Origin: Bacilli bacterium
GTDB lineage: Bacteria; Bacillota_I; Bacilli_A; RF39; UBA660
Direction of reading: 5' to 3'
Assembly: GCA_900772415.1 (NCBI GenBank)
Contig: CAAHEC010000002.1
Location: 1 to 17,393, forward strand
Length of the DNA: 17,393 nt
Position 1 is the stretch's first letter. Every line of letters starts with the position of its first letter. Shown here one piece after another: positions 6,793-13,429 of the stretch. The notes under the pieces were generated by a model that searched no databases, had not been told where the DNA came from, and was given only the letters and a program-made list of their open reading frames with translations. The position numbers and the translations under genes were made by a program.

Positions 6793-7311
6793 CTATTTTT
6801 TATGAATCAATACATCAATATAATCATTATCTAATTCAAAGTCTTTGTTAATTTTATAAATTTCTTGATCATCAATATATTTTTTACTATAAATAGTAGT
6901 AATTTTATTTTTAAAATCATTATCTAGTAATTCTTCTATTTCTATTTTTTCTAATATTTTATCAATTCTTACTAAATAATTATAATTTAAATCATCTACT
7001 GGAATGGCATATTCATTTATTTTTGTTATAGTTAAATCACTAAAATAATTATAGTATAATCCAGTTGAAATATTATTATTTAATATAATATATGGTATAT
7101 CGTAAAAGGCAATATACATATCTTTATTTATACAGCCTTTTAAATGGAACATATCAAAATAATTTTTAAAAAAATGTAAATATTTTGTTTTAGGTAGATA
7201 ACTATATGTATTTTTATTACTATTTTGCATTAACTTTCCTATATTTGATAGTGAACATTCAGTAATTATTTTCATATATTCATCATTTTTACATAACCTA
7301 TATACTATCAT
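6793..7311 (-). CDS. Hypothetical protein, 172 aa, downstream of the rhomboid gene
   Basis: This is a soluble protein of unknown function. It begins M-I-V-Y-R-L-C, then carries a K-Y-L-H-F-F segment near 45, a Y-I-A-F-Y-D-I-P segment near 67, and an E-Y-A-I-P segment near 100. It faintly recalls small Firmicute proteins whose opening strand and HFF/YDIP segments sit like those of ADP-ribosyltransferase folds, but I cannot show a catalytic triad, so I leave function open. ATG 7311 follows AAGGTG and lies 14 bases after the rhomboid stop, so both are probably on one transcript from the promoter at 7906-7934. The following 228 bases are AT-rich and show no supported gene. Confidence 0.7.
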   Translation of the reverse strand: MIVYRLCKNDEYMKIITECSLSNIGKLMQNSNKNTYSYLPKTKYLHFFKNYFDMFHLKGCINKDMYIAFYDIPYIILNNNISTGLYYNYFSDLTITKINEYAIPVDDLNYNYLVRIDKILEKIEIEELLDNDFKNKITTIYSKKYIDDQEIYKINKDFELDNDYIDVLIHKK

Positions 7312-7325
7312 AATATCACCTTAAC

Positions 7326-7886
7326 TTACTTAAACACATAAAATCCAAATATAAATCCGCATAAAGCCCCAATTAAATGTCCGGTATGTGATATGTTATC
7401 CTTTTTAAATATTCCTGAAATAATTTCGTTTATAACGTAGAAAATACATATTAAAATTAGTGTTATTGGTACTTTTCCCGTTGTTATATTAACGAATGAA
7501 GAAAGAACTATAAGCATAAATACAATTCCACTTGCACCAAGAATTTTTTTGTTTGTAAAAATCATGTTAATTATTCCTGTTATAATAGCAGTTACTAAAA
7601 TCATAATGGTTAAATTCTTACTACCATACTTTTCTTCTATCATAGGACCAATTAGAAGAATATATAAAAAATTATTCATAAAATGGTTCCAATCAGCATG
7701 GCCAAATATATGAGTTACTAATCTTACGTAAGTAAGCGGTTTTAGTAAACTACTTCTGTAAGACGAAAATAAAACATTATTGCTCTTACCCTTGGTTATA
7801 TAATTTAGTATAAGTGCTATTAAAGATATAAAGAAAAAGGTTAATATAACAACCGAGTTATAACCTAAATGATTAATAAGTTCCAT
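7326..7886 (-). CDS. Rhomboid-family intramembrane serine protease
   Basis: It cleaves membrane proteins within or next to the lipid bilayer. The 186-aa protein is a minimal six-helix rhomboid. It has the conserved H-x-x-x-N segment (HFMNN near 68-72), the nucleophile Ser119 in G-A-S-G, and the catalytic His170 in H-x-x-G-x-x-x-G on the last helix. There are no extra cytosolic or C-terminal domains. I chose ATG 7886 over the ATG three codons upstream because AGAGG sits nine bases before it and would touch the earlier start. It has its own promoter, and the 172-aa gene follows 14 bases later. The substrate is unknown. Confidence 0.92.
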   Translation of the reverse strand: MELINHLGYNSVVILTFFFISLIALILNYITKGKSNNVLFSSYRSSLLKPLTYVRLVTHIFGHADWNHFMNNFLYILLIGPMIEEKYGSKNLTIMILVTAIITGIINMIFTNKKILGASGIVFMLIVLSSFVNITTGKVPITLILICIFYVINEIISGIFKKDNISHTGHLIGALCGFIFGFYVFK

Positions 7887-7905
7887 AATTATCATCCTCT
7901 TTTTA

Positions 7906-7934
7906 ATTATATCATAACAAACTATTTATAACAA
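7906..7934 (-). promoter_or_regulatory. Promoter of the rhomboid operon
   Basis: The minus strand reads TTGTTA, 17 bases, TATAAT, ending 20 bases before the ATG. It begins directly at the T-tract of the mnmA terminator. Confidence 0.7.
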
Positions 7935-7964
7935 AAAAATTATGGCCTATAAATACCATAATTT
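7933..7964 (-). terminator. Intrinsic terminator of mnmA
   Basis: On the minus strand, AAATTATGG and CCATAATTT form a perfect nine-pair stem (7937-7945 with 7956-7964) followed by a T-run. The mnmA stop codon lies in its loop. Confidence 0.8.
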
Positions 7965-9053
7965 CTCTCCGTTTTTTCTTACCTCTTTAATGATACCACC
8001 ACCTAAGCATATATCACCATCATAAAATACACATGCTTGGCCTGGAGTTACCGACTTAACACCTTGTGGATACTTAACTAATATTTCATCATCATTTAAC
8101 CACTCTAGACTAACTTCAACATCTTTTTGTCTATATCTAAATTTTGCTGTACATTTTTCTTCCTTTTTTCCATAAGTCCAATTTATTTGGTCTACAACGC
8201 AAGATGTTGTAATTAAATATTCATCGTTACCTGATTCTATGTACAAAATATTTTTATTTAAATCTTTACCAACTACAAACATCCTATCTTTTGTCCCACC
8301 AATATCAAGACCTCTTCTTTGACCTATTGTATAATGCATAAGTCCTATATGATTTCCTACTTTTTTACCAGTTTTTATATCAACTATATCCCCAGGCTGA
8401 TTTGGTAAGTAATTCTTTAAGAAGTTAGAAAAATTTCTTTCTCCAATAAAACATATTCCGGTTGAATCTTTTTTCTTAGCTGTTACCAAGTCATATTCTT
8501 CTGCTATTTTTCTAACGTCAGGCTTTATCATATCTCCTATCGGAAATAAGACGTTTTTAAGTTGCTCTTTAGATACTTGTGATAAAAAGTATGATTGGTC
8601 TTTATTGTCATCTTTAGCGCGCATTAATTGTCCATCTTTTACTCTGCAGTAGTGTCCTGTTGCAATATAGTCTGCTCCTAGTTTTTCTGCTTCTTTAGCA
8701 AACTGATCAAACTTAATATACTTATTGCACATAATATCTGGATTAGGCGTTCTTCCCTTTTTTAATTCATCTAAAAAGTAAGTAAATACATAATCCCAAT
8801 ACTCTTTTATAAAATCTTTACGATAAAGTGGAATTCCAAGTTTGTCACATACTTTCTTAGCATCGTTATAATCAACTTCTTGGGGACATATTCCCTCGTC
8901 AGTTGTTGGTGCACCTTCTACTTCACCATCTGCAAAAGAATCCCAGTTGCGCATAAAAAGTCCAATTACTTCGTAACCCTGTTTTTGAAGCATGATTGCG
9001 GCGACTGATGAATCGACACCGCCACTCATTCCTATTACTACCTTTTTCTTCAT
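7947..9053 (-). CDS. mnmA: tRNA-specific 2-thiouridylase MnmA
   Basis: MnmA activates uridine 34 of tRNA-Lys, tRNA-Glu and tRNA-Gln with ATP and inserts sulfur at position 2. The 368 residues match the normal family length. The PP-loop SGGVDSS lies at 10-16, the catalytic Cys109 in M-C-N, and the second Cys201 in G-I-C-F-I-G-E; the tRNA-binding beta domain forms the C-terminus. I chose ATG 9053: GAGG sits about 11 bases ahead, whereas the in-frame GTG at 9062 is too close to that site. No cysteine desulfurase gene is adjacent. It is a single-gene unit with its own promoter and terminator. The enzyme's target position 34 is not U in the tRNA-Lys(CTT) further along the window, so that isoacceptor would not be its substrate. 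Confidence 0.96.
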   Translation of the reverse strand: MKKKVVIGMSGGVDSSVAAIMLQKQGYEVIGLFMRNWDSFADGEVEGAPTTDEGICPQEVDYNDAKKVCDKLGIPLYRKDFIKEYWDYVFTYFLDELKKGRTPNPDIMCNKYIKFDQFAKEAEKLGADYIATGHYCRVKDGQLMRAKDDNKDQSYFLSQVSKEQLKNVLFPIGDMIKPDVRKIAEEYDLVTAKKKDSTGICFIGERNFSNFLKNYLPNQPGDIVDIKTGKKVGNHIGLMHYTIGQRRGLDIGGTKDRMFVVGKDLNKNILYIESGNDEYLITTSCVVDQINWTYGKKEEKCTAKFRYRQKDVEVSLEWLNDDEILVKYPQGVKSVTPGQACVFYDGDICLGGGIIKEVRKNGEKLWYL

Positions 9054-9083
9054 AAATACCACTTCCTCTTTTTCTTATCTTAT

Positions 9084-9092
9084 ATTATAGCA
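9084..9092 (-). promoter_or_regulatory. Extended -10 promoter of mnmA
   Basis: TGCTATAAT on the minus strand lies about 30 bases before the start codon; the -35 region is T-rich and weak. An 18-base stretch around it is identical to the promoter of the 229-aa gene. Confidence 0.7.
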
Positions 9093-9101
9093 TAATTATA
9101 T

Positions 9102-9136
9102 AAAATATAAAAAGCAAGATTATTAATCATAATCTT
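9102..9136 (-). terminator. Intrinsic terminator of the ppa/MBL operon
   Basis: An eight-pair stem AAGATTAT/ATAATCTT with a five-base loop (9116-9136) overlaps the last codon of the MBL gene. On the minus strand it is followed by GCTTTTTATATTTT. Confidence 0.75.
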
Positions 9137-9941
9137 ACTTTAATATAATACCTTTTATATCGCTATCTAACTGATTAATGAAATTAGATGCGTTTTTATC
9201 TGATCCAACCTCACCATAATGAACAGGGACCGCATACTTAGGCTTTATCTCATTTACTAATTTAGATGCTTCACTATCAGACATTGTATAAGTACCACCT
9301 ACTGGAACAAATATAACATCACATTTTACCTTTTTAAGTTCATCTGTTACGTCACTATCACCTACCGTAAAATATGAAGTTCCATCAATTATAACGTTAT
9401 ATCCAACCCAGTTATATGATTTTTTGTGATAAGACTTACTTATGTTGTATGAAGGAATTGCATCAAATGTTAAGTCTCCTATTTCGTGTGTTTCATTAGG
9501 ATATGTAACAAGTATGTTACTATCACTTACGCCAAGTGCCTTAATATCACTTTCAATATCACTTGTCACAACAAACTTAGTATTATCATTCATAACCTTC
9601 TTTATATCTTCTTTAGAAAAATGATCATAATGTGAATGTGTTATGAATATATAGTTTGCATCATTTTTAGAATCCGTAATTTTATACGGATCAAAATAAA
9701 TGACTTCATTATTTTTTTCTATTCTTATAGAAGATTGATAATTAAGTGTTACTCCATCCATCATTTCATCATCCTTTTTATCTTGTTTTTCTTCCACTTT
9801 TTTTGTTCTATTTACACTTGTTGTTTTTGTATCATTATTTTCTTCTATATCTTTATCTATAATAACTTCATAAAAGCCTGCTACCAAAGCTGCTATCAAA
9901 AATATTATTACAGCAACTATAATAGATGTTTTCTTTTCCAT
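9135..9941 (-). CDS. Membrane-anchored UlaG-like metallo-beta-lactamase-fold hydrolase
   Basis: The 268-aa protein has one N-terminal membrane helix (residues 7-27, probably an uncleaved signal anchor). A charged, Asn/Thr/Lys-rich linker runs to about 62 and is followed by a metallo-beta-lactamase domain. Metal ligands visible are H-S-H-Y-D-H at 102-107, Asp195 in V-G-D-S-D, and His241 in P-V-H-Y-G. This pattern belongs to the broad UlaG/UPF0173-like group of metal-dependent hydrolases, whose substrates are mostly unassigned. The topology suggests the enzyme domain lies outside the membrane. Its ATG overlaps the ppa stop by one base (TAATG), so translation is coupled and the two are one operon. 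This is an unusual partner for pyrophosphatase. Confidence 0.88.
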   Translation of the reverse strand: MEKKTSIIVAVIIFLIAALVAGFYEVIIDKDIEENNDTKTTSVNRTKKVEEKQDKKDDEMMDGVTLNYQSSIRIEKNNEVIYFDPYKITDSKNDANYIFITHSHYDHFSKEDIKKVMNDNTKFVVTSDIESDIKALGVSDSNILVTYPNETHEIGDLTFDAIPSYNISKSYHKKSYNWVGYNVIIDGTSYFTVGDSDVTDELKKVKCDVIFVPVGGTYTMSDSEASKLVNEIKPKYAVPVHYGEVGSDKNASNFINQLDSDIKGIILK

Positions 9942-10441
9942 TATTTTTTTCCCTTCTCAGACTTATATCTTTTCCTACATGTTTCAATTAATTCTAAAGC
10001 ATCTTCTTTATTGTGATATTTTCCTACCTTTACTTCTATCTTTTGAAGAGTTTTATAATTTTCAAAAAAGTTTTTTATCTCATCTAATATAAATGGAGAT
10101 AAGTCTTCTAATCTGTTAATTTCGTTATACCTTGGGTCAACATCAACAACTGATATTAACTTATAATCCTCAAATCCATTATCAATAGCTTCTAAATATC
10201 CAATTACTCTTGCAGGAACTACGCAGCCTGGATATGTTGGTTCTGTTCCAATTACTAATATATCAAGTGGATCTCCATCAAGTGCCAATGTATCCTCTAA
10301 AAAACCATATTCTGCTGGATAACCCATTGCTGAATATAAAACTCTATCTAATTTTATTTTTTTAGTATCGTGGTCTACTTCATACTTATTACGAGACCTA
10401 AAAGGTATTTCTATTATTGCTTCTACTACATCATTTTTCAT
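9941..10441 (-). CDS. ppa: Inorganic pyrophosphatase, family I
   Basis: This soluble enzyme hydrolyses pyrophosphate to two phosphates and so pulls biosynthetic reactions forward. The 166-aa product has the family I signature D-G-D-P-L-D at 55-60, the substrate-binding K19 and R33 region (SRNKYE, LDRVL), Y41-P-A-E-Y-G, and the conserved D-N-G-F-E-D-Y-K segment at 87-94. Length is normal for a bacterial soluble family I enzyme. Many Firmicutes use the unrelated family II enzyme instead, so this points toward a lineage that kept family I. GGAGG is eight bases before ATG 10441. It is first in an operon with the anchored metallohydrolase. Confidence 0.96.
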   Translation of the reverse strand: MKNDVVEAIIEIPFRSRNKYEVDHDTKKIKLDRVLYSAMGYPAEYGFLEDTLALDGDPLDILVIGTEPTYPGCVVPARVIGYLEAIDNGFEDYKLISVVDVDPRYNEINRLEDLSPFILDEIKNFFENYKTLQKIEVKVGKYHNKEDALELIETCRKRYKSEKGKK

Positions 10442-10467
10442 TAATATTTCCTCCTGTTAATAAAATA

Positions 10468-10476
10468 ATTATATCA
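10468..10476 (-). promoter_or_regulatory. Extended -10 promoter of ppa
   Basis: The minus strand reads TGATATAAT about 27 bases before the ATG, with no clear -35. It lies in the 64-base gap after the DUF1700 gene, which shows no strong terminator of its own. Confidence 0.6.
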
Positions 10477-10505
10477 CGAATATAAAAGGATTAGAAGTTT
10501 TAATT

Positions 10506-11897
10506 TTAATCATCCATATCATTATGTCCAGTACAAGTAATATTATCATCACAATTGCAATATTTATACCCCTGGCAATTCTTTTCTTTTTGTTTTTCAA
10601 TCATTTTATTTTTTACATCAGAACTAATTCTTATTGTAACATTAATATCATTTAATAAATAATAATTATAAATTTTTCTTTCCTTAAGTCCATCTATAAC
10701 TAAATTATATATTTTCTTTATCTCAAACTTATCATTTTCATACTTCTTTATGTTTAAATTATCATCTATCTTATAATTATAATCATAATATGAAAATTTA
10801 GCTTCTATTTTATCTTTTAATGTATCATCTATTTCATAACTACAATTGGTATAATACAAATTCTTACAAGTTAATAATGGATTATTAGAGTATATTTCTT
10901 CTTTTTGTTTTTCCACAAGCTTAATATTATTTGGTAATCCATCTACAATTGTGGTATTAACAACTTCATTAAATGAAAGTGCTACCGATAAGATAAATAG
11001 AATTACTGATGATATTATAGTTATTAATAATGCTTTCATATTTAATTTTTTATCAAATATAAATCTAAATGATAAGTCAAGAAATAAATAATTAAGAACA
11101 AGATATGTTACTAAACAAAGAAACATTCCAGTATATGGCACTTTTTGAATTAACAAGATAAACCCTATCACAAGTAAAGCTAAAGCAGTTAAAAAACTAA
11201 ATACTGCAGGAATAACAACAAATATTAAACTTACCTTAAGTACCATTATTAATATTTTTGTAAACGAAACTCCATTTGCATTTTTATTTTCACTTACTTT
11301 TTTCTTAGAACTTTTTTTATCTTCTTTTTTCAGCTCATTTTGAGAGTTTATACATTCACCTTCCATATATCTTTTCTTAATAAAATTAAAGATTCCAACT
11401 AAAGATAAAATTAGGTATATTATCTCAATCATATATTTCCATACTATTTTAAAAACATCTCCAAAAGGTGCTATAAGTTTTCCAAATAACATATCACCTG
11501 CTTTTTCAATTATCATTACTGGAAACCTTAAGATTGCGATAAAAAATAGCAAAAAAATAAATTCAAACATAAATTTTATTATGTCCTTACTAGAACGTTT
11601 TGATAAGTTTTTTCCAAAATTCTTAACAAATGAGACTACGCCATCCAAAAAATCCGCAATAACATTTTTTTCTTTTATCTCATTTTCATAATCACCATTT
11701 ATTTTATAAGCAGATAAAATTTCTTTTATTAAGCAATCAAAATCACCAAAATCTTCTATTGCTTCTTTTTCAGTTTTTCCAGAAGATACTTTTTCATTTA
11801 TATATCCCTCATATTCTTCTACGATGTCTTCTATTTCATCTTTATTCAACACCTTAAGTCGTTTTTTAAGTTCATTTAAAAATGTTTGCTTATCCAT
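10506..11897 (-). CDS. HAAS/DUF1700-domain membrane protein, PadR partner
   Basis: The 463-aa envelope protein begins with an HAAS (DUF1700) domain (about residues 1-65, with EEYEGYI and an EKEAIEDFGD segment), the helical module typical of proteins encoded beside PadR regulators. Membrane helices follow near 105-130, 152-175, several between 212 and 282, and 290-312. The last 150 residues are probably outside the cell and carry six cysteines, four of them in the final 25 residues (CQGYKYCNCDDNITC). ATG 11897 is preceded by AAAGGAG at ten bases and overlaps the padR stop by eight bases; the in-frame GTG at 11906 is too close to that site. Function is unknown; in relatives such pairs respond to envelope stress, which is family knowledge, not shown here. 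Confidence 0.85.
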   Translation of the reverse strand: MDKQTFLNELKKRLKVLNKDEIEDIVEEYEGYINEKVSSGKTEKEAIEDFGDFDCLIKEILSAYKINGDYENEIKEKNVIADFLDGVVSFVKNFGKNLSKRSSKDIIKFMFEFIFLLFFIAILRFPVMIIEKAGDMLFGKLIAPFGDVFKIVWKYMIEIIYLILSLVGIFNFIKKRYMEGECINSQNELKKEDKKSSKKKVSENKNANGVSFTKILIMVLKVSLIFVVIPAVFSFLTALALLVIGFILLIQKVPYTGMFLCLVTYLVLNYLFLDLSFRFIFDKKLNMKALLITIISSVILFILSVALSFNEVVNTTIVDGLPNNIKLVEKQKEEIYSNNPLLTCKNLYYTNCSYEIDDTLKDKIEAKFSYYDYNYKIDDNLNIKKYENDKFEIKKIYNLVIDGLKERKIYNYYLLNDINVTIRISSDVKNKMIEKQKEKNCQGYKYCNCDDNITCTGHNDMDD

Positions 11898-12222
11898 TAT
11901 TTTCACTCTCCTTTACAAAATCACTTACACTTTTACTAAATTTATTCCATTCTAGAAGAAGTGTATCTTTTCTTTCCTTTCCTAATACGGTTAAATGATA
12001 GTATTTTCTTGGTGGTCCTTCTTTAGACTCTTTTAAATAAGTTTCAAAATAATTTTCATTCGTAAGTCTTTTTAAAATTGGATATATAGTTCCTTCATTA
12101 ACATCGACCACCTTTGATACCTCCTCTACCATTTCATAACCATATTTGTCTTTATTTTCAACAATCAGCAAAACTAAAAGTTCGAGTACCCCCTTTTTAA
12201 ATTGAGTATTAATAATGATCAC
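11890..12222 (-). CDS. PadR-family transcriptional regulator
   Basis: A small winged-helix repressor of about 110 aa. The opening N-T-Q-F-K-K-G-V-L-E-L, the Y-G-Y-E segment, the recognition region E-G-T-I-Y-P-I-L-K-R-L and the wing with G-P-P-R-K-Y-Y are all standard for PadR proteins that accompany HAAS membrane proteins. The start is uncertain. The promoter predicts a transcript starting near 12225, which rules out the GTG at 12243. GTG 12222 gives the usual family N-terminus with almost no leader; GGGGTG could alternatively serve an ATT start at 12216. It is the first gene of a two-gene operon and probably represses itself through the repeat in its promoter. Confidence 0.9.
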   Translation of the reverse strand: MIIINTQFKKGVLELLVLLIVENKDKYGYEMVEEVSKVVDVNEGTIYPILKRLTNENYFETYLKESKEGPPRKYYHLTVLGKERKDTLLLEWNKFSKSVSDFVKESENNG

Positions 12223-12233
12223 CCCACAATTAC

Positions 12234-12267
12234 ATAATAACACCTAGTACTATGCATTGTCAAGTAC
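12234..12267 (-). promoter_or_regulatory. padR promoter with probable operator
   Basis: TTGACA (12258-12263) and TATTAT (12234-12239) are spaced by 18 bases on the minus strand. An inverted repeat GTACT-N11-AGTAC (12247-12267) covers the -35 and upstream spacer, a good position for repression by the PadR protein it precedes. Confidence 0.7.
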
Positions 12268-12272
12268 CATTT

Positions 12273-12308
12273 TTTAAAAAACAAATTTAATAAATTTTGT
12301 TTTTTAAA
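12273..12308 (-). terminator. Long AT-only inverted repeat after the DHH gene
   Basis: Arms of 17 and 18 bases (12273-12289 and 12291-12308) pair completely except for one bulged T, around a single central base. Six-T runs lie in both orientations. It sits just after the DHH stop codon and just before the padR promoter, so it most likely ends the DHH transcript. Confidence 0.55.
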
Positions 12309-12316
12309 CATCAACT

Positions 12317-13369
12317 TCATTTTTTAAGGTAAATCAGTTTTAGTATTTTATCATATAAAATTCTTTTTTCTTCTTCCTTATTATCAGCATCAACAAATAC
12401 TTCACATGCTGCAGAACTCATATTTCCTCCACCATTACCATTACCTAATTCATGCATTAAATAAGCTATATCCACATTACCTCTATTACTTCTAGCACTC
12501 ACATAATATGATCCCTTTTCATTTTTACCACACACAATTGATGCCTCACAAACATATTTAAGTAAATCATCAGCTAACCTTGCAACATCAACTTTTGTAT
12601 ATGTTTCATCATTACCTATTGAAATACCATATCTTAAAGTTTTCCATATAGTCTTACTTTTTAATCTATTTAGTTTCATATCTTCTTCCCATTCATGAGA
12701 AAAATATGATTCAACCTCATTTTCTTCTTCTTCAGTTAATTTTTCAGATAGTTCATGCATACATTCATAAGTACTTGGAAATAAATTTTTATTTTTCTTA
12801 TCAGTGTCTAAATATATTCCAACTAATAAAAATTTATAATAATCACTAACACTTGGATTAACATGATATTTTTTTAATAACCAGTATAATAATTCACTAC
12901 AACTTGAGGAATCTTCCGTAATTAATTTTATCTTACTATTAATTGTATCTTCATCAGGTTTATGATGATCAATTATTACAACGTTTTTAAAATCTTTATA
13001 ATTATTCTTAAATGGAGTTCTAAAAGTTTTATTAACATCAACTACAATTAAAAGAGAGTTTTCAAGTTTGTTATTATTATAGTCATCCATATTAATAAGA
13101 ACAAATTTGTCCTTTATTTTATCAAACATATCATGTTCTCTTTGCTTTAAATTTTTAAAATCTTCTTCATCAATTACTAAATAAGGTGATTTTTTTAACT
13201 TTTTACATATTAATCCCATTGCTCCCATTGACGCTATCGCATCAAAGTCAGGATCTTTATGTGATGTTATATAAACTGCATTACATTCTTCTATAGCATC
13301 AGTTAATTGAGACTTAAAATCATTTATCTTACTATTTAAAATCTTACTTTGATTTTTATTGTCTTTCAT
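12317..13369 (-). CDS. Stand-alone DHH/DHHA1 phosphoesterase, GdpP-like
   Basis: The 350-aa soluble protein has the two lobes of DHH phosphodiesterases. Metal-binding motif I is H-K-D-P-D-F-D-A-I at 37-45, followed by Asp111 in V-V-D-V, the D-H-H triad at 134-136, an Asp188 in Y-L-D-T, and the DHHA1 lobe from about 240. Motif I and D-H-H-K resemble the catalytic part of GdpP, the c-di-AMP phosphodiesterase, but the membrane, PAS and GGDEF domains of GdpP are absent. The DHHA1 glycine motif reads G-G-G-N at 313-316 where family members usually have G-G-G-H. It could act on c-di-AMP, pApA or short oligonucleotides. GGAG lies a rather long 14 bases before ATG 13369. It has its own consensus-like promoter. 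Confidence 0.88.
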   Translation of the reverse strand: MKDNKNQSKILNSKINDFKSQLTDAIEECNAVYITSHKDPDFDAIASMGAMGLICKKLKKSPYLVIDEEDFKNLKQREHDMFDKIKDKFVLINMDDYNNNKLENSLLIVVDVNKTFRTPFKNNYKDFKNVVIIDHHKPDEDTINSKIKLITEDSSSCSELLYWLLKKYHVNPSVSDYYKFLLVGIYLDTDKKNKNLFPSTYECMHELSEKLTEEEENEVESYFSHEWEEDMKLNRLKSKTIWKTLRYGISIGNDETYTKVDVARLADDLLKYVCEASIVCGKNEKGSYYVSARSNRGNVDIAYLMHELGNGNGGGNMSSAACEVFVDADNKEEEKRILYDKILKLIYLKK

Positions 13370-13398
13370 ACTATGAAACTCATCTCCTATAAGATAGT

Positions 13399-13427
13399 AT
13401 GATAATTGTTTTTAAAAATTTTGTCAA
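13399..13427 (-). promoter_or_regulatory. Promoter of the DHH gene
   Basis: A consensus TTGACA, a 17-base spacer and TATCAT on the minus strand. The -35 begins three bases after the tex stop codon, so the gene need not depend on tex transcription. Confidence 0.8.
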
Positions 13428-13429
13428 TA

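Noticed and set aside
9636..10016. 126-codon open frame on the plus strand
   Set aside because: It lies antisense over the MBL and ppa genes, its translation is low-complexity Phe/Ile/Tyr, and there is no ribosome site.
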